Below, in pieces: positions 60,665 through 64,000 of a stretch of DNA of 64,000 nt (positions are counted from its first letter, which is position 1; each line of letters begins with the position of its first letter). The notes beneath the pieces are model-generated. The model was not told where the DNA came from and did not search any database. It saw only the letters and a list, made by a program, of their open reading frames with translations. Source of the stretch: Candidatus Latescibacterota bacterium (GTDB lineage Bacteria; Latescibacterota; UBA2968). The stretch spans positions 1 to 64,000 of the forward strand of contig JAJDYX010000026.1 of the NCBI GenBank assembly GCA_022824945.1, written 5' to 3'. The translations under genes and the position numbers were made by a program.

Positions 60665-62722
60665 TTAGAAAACCACCTGAGACACGGCCTTGGATATCAA
60701 CGCCACGGCAATCGAAGTCATACCAATAAGCCCCATGCCACAGGAATAACCCGCCAATAAAATAGGCGCATAAGCATTCCATTTGGACTCGCCAAATCGC
60801 TTGGCAAAATGATATCGCCCCAGCATGGCCCCGGCAAAATTCAAAATGACAAAATGAGGCCATTGCGCCAGGCCATTCACAAAACCGAAAAATGCCAGCA
60901 CGGGAACCTTGATGGCTACCAGTGCCAGATAGAGAAGTCCCCCTGCAACGAAACCAACACCTATATATTCTGGCTTGATAATATCTGCCAGGAGTTCCAG
61001 ACCCGCAGCACCCTGTACTTCTCCGGGTGGCAAAGTCGATTTGAGCCACATAGTTTGCATCGTAGCCTCAAACGGCCAGAACAACTGCACGTAGGGATAT
61101 GTGGCAGATGGAATGGGTCCCAACCGCCAGATAAACTCATAGAACATAAAGCTACAAATGAAAATTACAAATGTCGTAATCACCACCATTTTGATATAAC
61201 TACCGATCTTTGTCTTGGTCAATTCCAGTTGCTTAAACTGCCGCACAGCCAGCCCGTGGTCGTGCAGTGGAATGGGGGCAAACCACACCGCCACACCCTT
61301 ATACCCCGACAGGAAAATGGCCGCTTCCCGAATATAGGGAATGCTCGCCCCATAGGGACTGCCCGTAAGACCGATCATCCGGGCACCGATATAAGACGAA
61401 ACAGGCGTATAAATAAACGCGAAGAAAACCAACCAGTACCATTGAAATTCCGGCACGAGCCACTGGCACAGTCCAATGGCGGCCAAAGAACCCATTATCC
61501 ACAACACGAGGGGCCACTTCATCGGTATATCCCCTCGGCCTTCGGGCAAATCCTCCATACTAATTTTCACCGAGTGGTGTCCTGTTTCCTGTTGCAACTT
61601 GCGCTGTTCTAACAGGGTTTTACCCACCATATAAAATCCAGTAAATGCGATCACGAATGAAGTGCCGATCCCAAAGCTCAGCCAGAAGTCAAAACGATTG
61701 GAAATACTCGCGGGAATCGCCGTCATACCCGGCGCCCATCGGCTTAAAACGTCTGTGTGAATATAAAGCAGTGGATTAATCACCAGATTGGCGAGCACCG
61801 CACCGATAAACGACCCCACCACCACGTAAAACGGCAGGACAAAACCAATCAACAAATGCCCCAAATCCGTTCCTATGCCAAACACTGCAGCGGGCAATAT
61901 TGTCTTTACCTCAGCTGTAAAGTCGATAAATGGAATGGGTAAGACTTGAACCGTCTCCGTCAGAAAAATGCCCGACAATGTGGGCACAACCACATAGAGC
62001 AATCCCCACACCAGACCAATACAGGTTCCCGTACTAAACACGCGCCACCGCCACCCCTCGGCTTTGGCCGATGTTTCAGCCAGTGCCGTAACACCTCTTG
62101 CGTGGACAGGCTCCAGCGGGAAAGGCAATTGCTCGATATCGCTGGTAATGCGGAACATCACATACCCAAAGGATAATCGCGCAGTCTGATTGATAATCAT
62201 GGCCAGAAACAGGATCAACACCGGCAAAATCCAGTCGGGATGCACAAATGTACGCTCGGCATAAACCGGCGAATCCAGAGGCGGCGTCACCCACCCCGGG
62301 ATATACTTATCCAGACCTTGGGCTGCGGGTGACTGAATCAAATACTGATCCCAGATCAACCCTCCAAAAGGTCCGCCGTACAGATGCGCGCCGGAACCGA
62401 GTTTTACCCCAATGCCCAACAGCCCTGCGGCGACCCAATAAATGATCAAAATTTCCTGTGTCTTGAGCCGAACAAAAGAGCGCTTGGCAATCTCTAAAAA
62501 GAGAATAATCGTCACCCACTCAGACGCACCAGCCATGCTCTGTCCGGTTACCAGGCCCAAATAAATCGCACCTGGCAACATAACAATCCCAACGAACGCC
62601 GTCGCCCATATCGTCTTCCAGCCAAAGCCATCCTCAAAAGGCGCGTCCTCTGGCATAATCTGTTCGTATTCTGTCAGATCCTCTTTTGTTTCTTCAGTAT
62701 CTCTTGGTTCGTCCGTTGCCAA
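60665..62722 (-). CDS. OPT-like oligopeptide transporter family membrane protein
   Basis: A 685-residue polytopic protein with about 14-16 hydrophobic helices and a charged N-terminus (MATDEPRDTEETKEDL). MIINQTARLSFGYVMFR and ITSDIEQLPFPLEPVHARG recall the OPT family, which carries peptides or metal chelates by proton coupling. The loop RKLQQETGHHSVKISMEDLP is cytoplasmic. It lies 37 bases after the FtsX-like permease, probably in its operon. Confidence 0.78.
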   Translation of the reverse strand: MATDEPRDTEETKEDLTEYEQIMPEDAPFEDGFGWKTIWATAFVGIVMLPGAIYLGLVTGQSMAGASEWVTIILFLEIAKRSFVRLKTQEILIIYWVAAGLLGIGVKLGSGAHLYGGPFGGLIWDQYLIQSPAAQGLDKYIPGWVTPPLDSPVYAERTFVHPDWILPVLILFLAMIINQTARLSFGYVMFRITSDIEQLPFPLEPVHARGVTALAETSAKAEGWRWRVFSTGTCIGLVWGLLYVVVPTLSGIFLTETVQVLPIPFIDFTAEVKTILPAAVFGIGTDLGHLLIGFVLPFYVVVGSFIGAVLANLVINPLLYIHTDVLSRWAPGMTAIPASISNRFDFWLSFGIGTSFVIAFTGFYMVGKTLLEQRKLQQETGHHSVKISMEDLPEGRGDIPMKWPLVLWIMGSLAAIGLCQWLVPEFQWYWLVFFAFIYTPVSSYIGARMIGLTGSPYGASIPYIREAAIFLSGYKGVAVWFAPIPLHDHGLAVRQFKQLELTKTKIGSYIKMVVITTFVIFICSFMFYEFIWRLGPIPSATYPYVQLFWPFEATMQTMWLKSTLPPGEVQGAAGLELLADIIKPEYIGVGFVAGGLLYLALVAIKVPVLAFFGFVNGLAQWPHFVILNFAGAMLGRYHFAKRFGESKWNAYAPILLAGYSCGMGLIGMTSIAVALISKAVSQVVF

Positions 62723-62759
62723 AATTGCCTCCCAGAAGGAAATTCACAAAATCTGCGCG

Positions 62760-64000
62760 TTATGCTATTGCCGCGACTTCGCCAGACAAAACCCGGCGTC
62801 CGTCTTCTGCATAATTGAACTTCATGTCACCCGGAATTGTGCGCCAGACCAGGAATCGCTTTCTCAACACATTCAAAAATCCGCGATTGATCCGTTTCCA
62901 GGACGCAACATCGCCACTCAAGCGATTGATCACCACTTCAATTTTATAAATATTGTGCTCACCCGTGGGAATAGCTTTTAACTGCACTTCCTGGCTGATT
63001 CCCAGATCATAAGGCGCCAACCATGCCGTCAGGTCAATATTATACTGCGGTTCTCCCTCGTGATCCTCAGACCAGAACTTCACATGGTCGGCAACAAAAT
63101 CACCCACCGATCCCTCGCCGTAAGATTCAAAAACCCGGGTCAAATAGGAGTACATCCCCAATACCTCAGCACCGCCTACAGTAAAGGGAAAATCAAATAC
63201 CCACCGATCGCCATCGGGATCGGGGAATTCCCATTTGCGAGTCACATCGGGCACGGCCATATCCGCAGCTTTCTTCGCCGGATAAAGCGCGGAGAGAAAT
63301 ACCGTTGCCATCACAATCAACGTGGCGGAAATTGCAGATAGGGACGAATAATTTAATTCCAGGCCTCCCAACAATCCCTCATTGTAAAGTACGAGCACCA
63401 GAACCTGTCCAATCAAATATCCCATAACCGCGCCGAGTGTGGCAAATACGCCAGCCTCCGCGAGGAAAAGTGCGGCAATATGATTGGGAGCCAATCCCAC
63501 CGAAGAATAAATACTGATCTCTCGGAAACGCTCATACACAGCACCCATCATCGTATTGAGCACAATAAGCGCCGCAATCAAGATCGGAATAAACAAATTG
63601 CCCAATCCAGAAAGCGACGTTGAACCAATCGAACTATAGACGGTTACACCATCATCCTTGCCCACAAACATCGTCAAAGACACGCGCGCCATAAACTCTT
63701 CGATGTCGGGAACAAAATTCAACTTGGGCTGCCCGCTCTCATCCTTGAAATTCGCAATCGCCACCGAAGCCAACACACCCCCAATATCCCGAATATACTC
63801 ATAGGGCACGACGAGCACATTGGTCGATTCCAAATGGGTAAAGGTCTCAATAGGCGCAGCCGCGACAACCCGAGGGTCCTGATCCTGTGCATCTGCCAAA
63901 TCGTCTTTTTCTTTTACTGTATCAACAGGGGTCAGTTTTTCATCATCCAGATCTTTGAACTTGTTAAACATTTCAGAATCGAGAATGCCAATCACCGTAA
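62760..64000 (-). CDS. FtsX-like permease, C-terminal part (cut by window edge)
   Basis: The reading frame enters from the right edge (no start seen) and covers 413 residues. Four membrane helices lie at about 130-150, 175-195, 195-215 and 228-248 (LIPILIAALIVLNTMMGAVY, VFATLGAVMGYLIGQVLVLV), the FtsX domain, preceded by a periplasmic MacB-like stretch and followed by a 150-residue soluble C-terminal domain not usual for FtsX permeases. An ABC ATPase partner, if any, lies outside the window. Confidence 0.85.
   Translation of the reverse strand, partial: TVIGILDSEMFNKFKDLDDEKLTPVDTVKEKDDLADAQDQDPRVVAAAPIETFTHLESTNVLVVPYEYIRDIGGVLASVAIANFKDESGQPKLNFVPDIEEFMARVSLTMFVGKDDGVTVYSSIGSTSLSGLGNLFIPILIAALIVLNTMMGAVYERFREISIYSSVGLAPNHIAALFLAEAGVFATLGAVMGYLIGQVLVLVLYNEGLLGGLELNYSSLSAISATLIVMATVFLSALYPAKKAADMAVPDVTRKWEFPDPDGDRWVFDFPFTVGGAEVLGMYSYLTRVFESYGEGSVGDFVADHVKFWSEDHEGEPQYNIDLTAWLAPYDLGISQEVQLKAIPTGEHNIYKIEVVINRLSGDVASWKRINRGFLNVLRKRFLVWRTIPGDMKFNYAEDGRRVLSGEVAAIA

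Noticed and set aside
1..64000. tRNA, rRNA, integrase or insertion-sequence transposase genes
   Set aside because: None was recognised on either strand; the restriction island has no visible attachment repeats, so it is not called a mobile element.

Overview
This window looks like chromosomal DNA of a Gram-negative bacterium. The envelope genes point that way: an alginate-export-type outer-membrane barrel, a polysaccharide-export/Wzz pair, a TPR lipoprotein and a secreted dockerin-ending protein. Coding density is high, GC is moderate, and promoters read as ordinary sigma70 (TTGACA/TATAAT-like, 17-base spacers). The mix of sulfatase, TauD-type dioxygenase, enolase-superfamily, Gfo/Idh/MocA, FG-GAP/ASPIC and MoxR/DUF58/Gld-like genes suggests an uncultured FCB-group or Latescibacteria/Poribacteria-like lineage. 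That is inference from gene content only; no rRNA or tRNA gene was seen to test it.

Layout. 1-4671 (minus): a catabolic operon of TauD-like dioxygenase, sulfatase, DapA-type aldolase, enolase-superfamily dehydratase and a cut hypothetical gene, probably acting on sulfated or acidic sugars. 4740-5783: purM. 5868-8679: an AT-rich island with a PD-(D/E)XK protein divergent from a DNA methyltransferase and a Bpu10I-like restriction enzyme. 8681-13928: cinA, then a ybbA-ybbP-tesA-like group. 13929-14450: an intergenic stretch with two strongly structured RNA candidates. 14451-17936: recD2 and an outer-membrane porin. 18009-32069 (minus): Sua5, a 1564-residue NHL/FG-GAP/ASPIC/dockerin protein, a MetE-like protein, Wzz and polysaccharide export, thrB, hemW, lepB, lepA.

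32365-40465 (plus) is a housekeeping run: yicC, gmk, rpoZ, coaBC, type-4 uracil-DNA glycosylase, dnaB, radA, kptA and a diadenylate cyclase. 40553-47117 (plus): a membrane glycosyltransferase, a TPR lipoprotein, MoxR-DUF58-ABC ATPase-ABC permease, and a Gfo/Idh/MocA oxidoreductase. 47195-49042 (minus) is a Rieske protein fused to a long helical domain, with its own promoter and terminator. 49273-54123 (plus) is a four-gene ATP-grasp/alpha-E/ATP-grasp/transglutaminase operon, a predicted but uncharacterised peptide-modification system. A lone Phd/YefM antitoxin follows.

54454-64000 (minus) holds a MenC-like enzyme, a small membrane protein, a mini flavoprotein, a YyaL-type thioredoxin-domain protein, a metallophosphoesterase, a poly-glycine secreted protein, an OPT-like transporter and a cut FtsX-like permease. 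Best leads: the intergenic RNAs with a promoter and terminator, the restriction island with an operator-like inverted repeat, the paired active and degenerate ATP-grasp enzymes, the Rieske fusion, and several enzymes with substituted catalytic residues.
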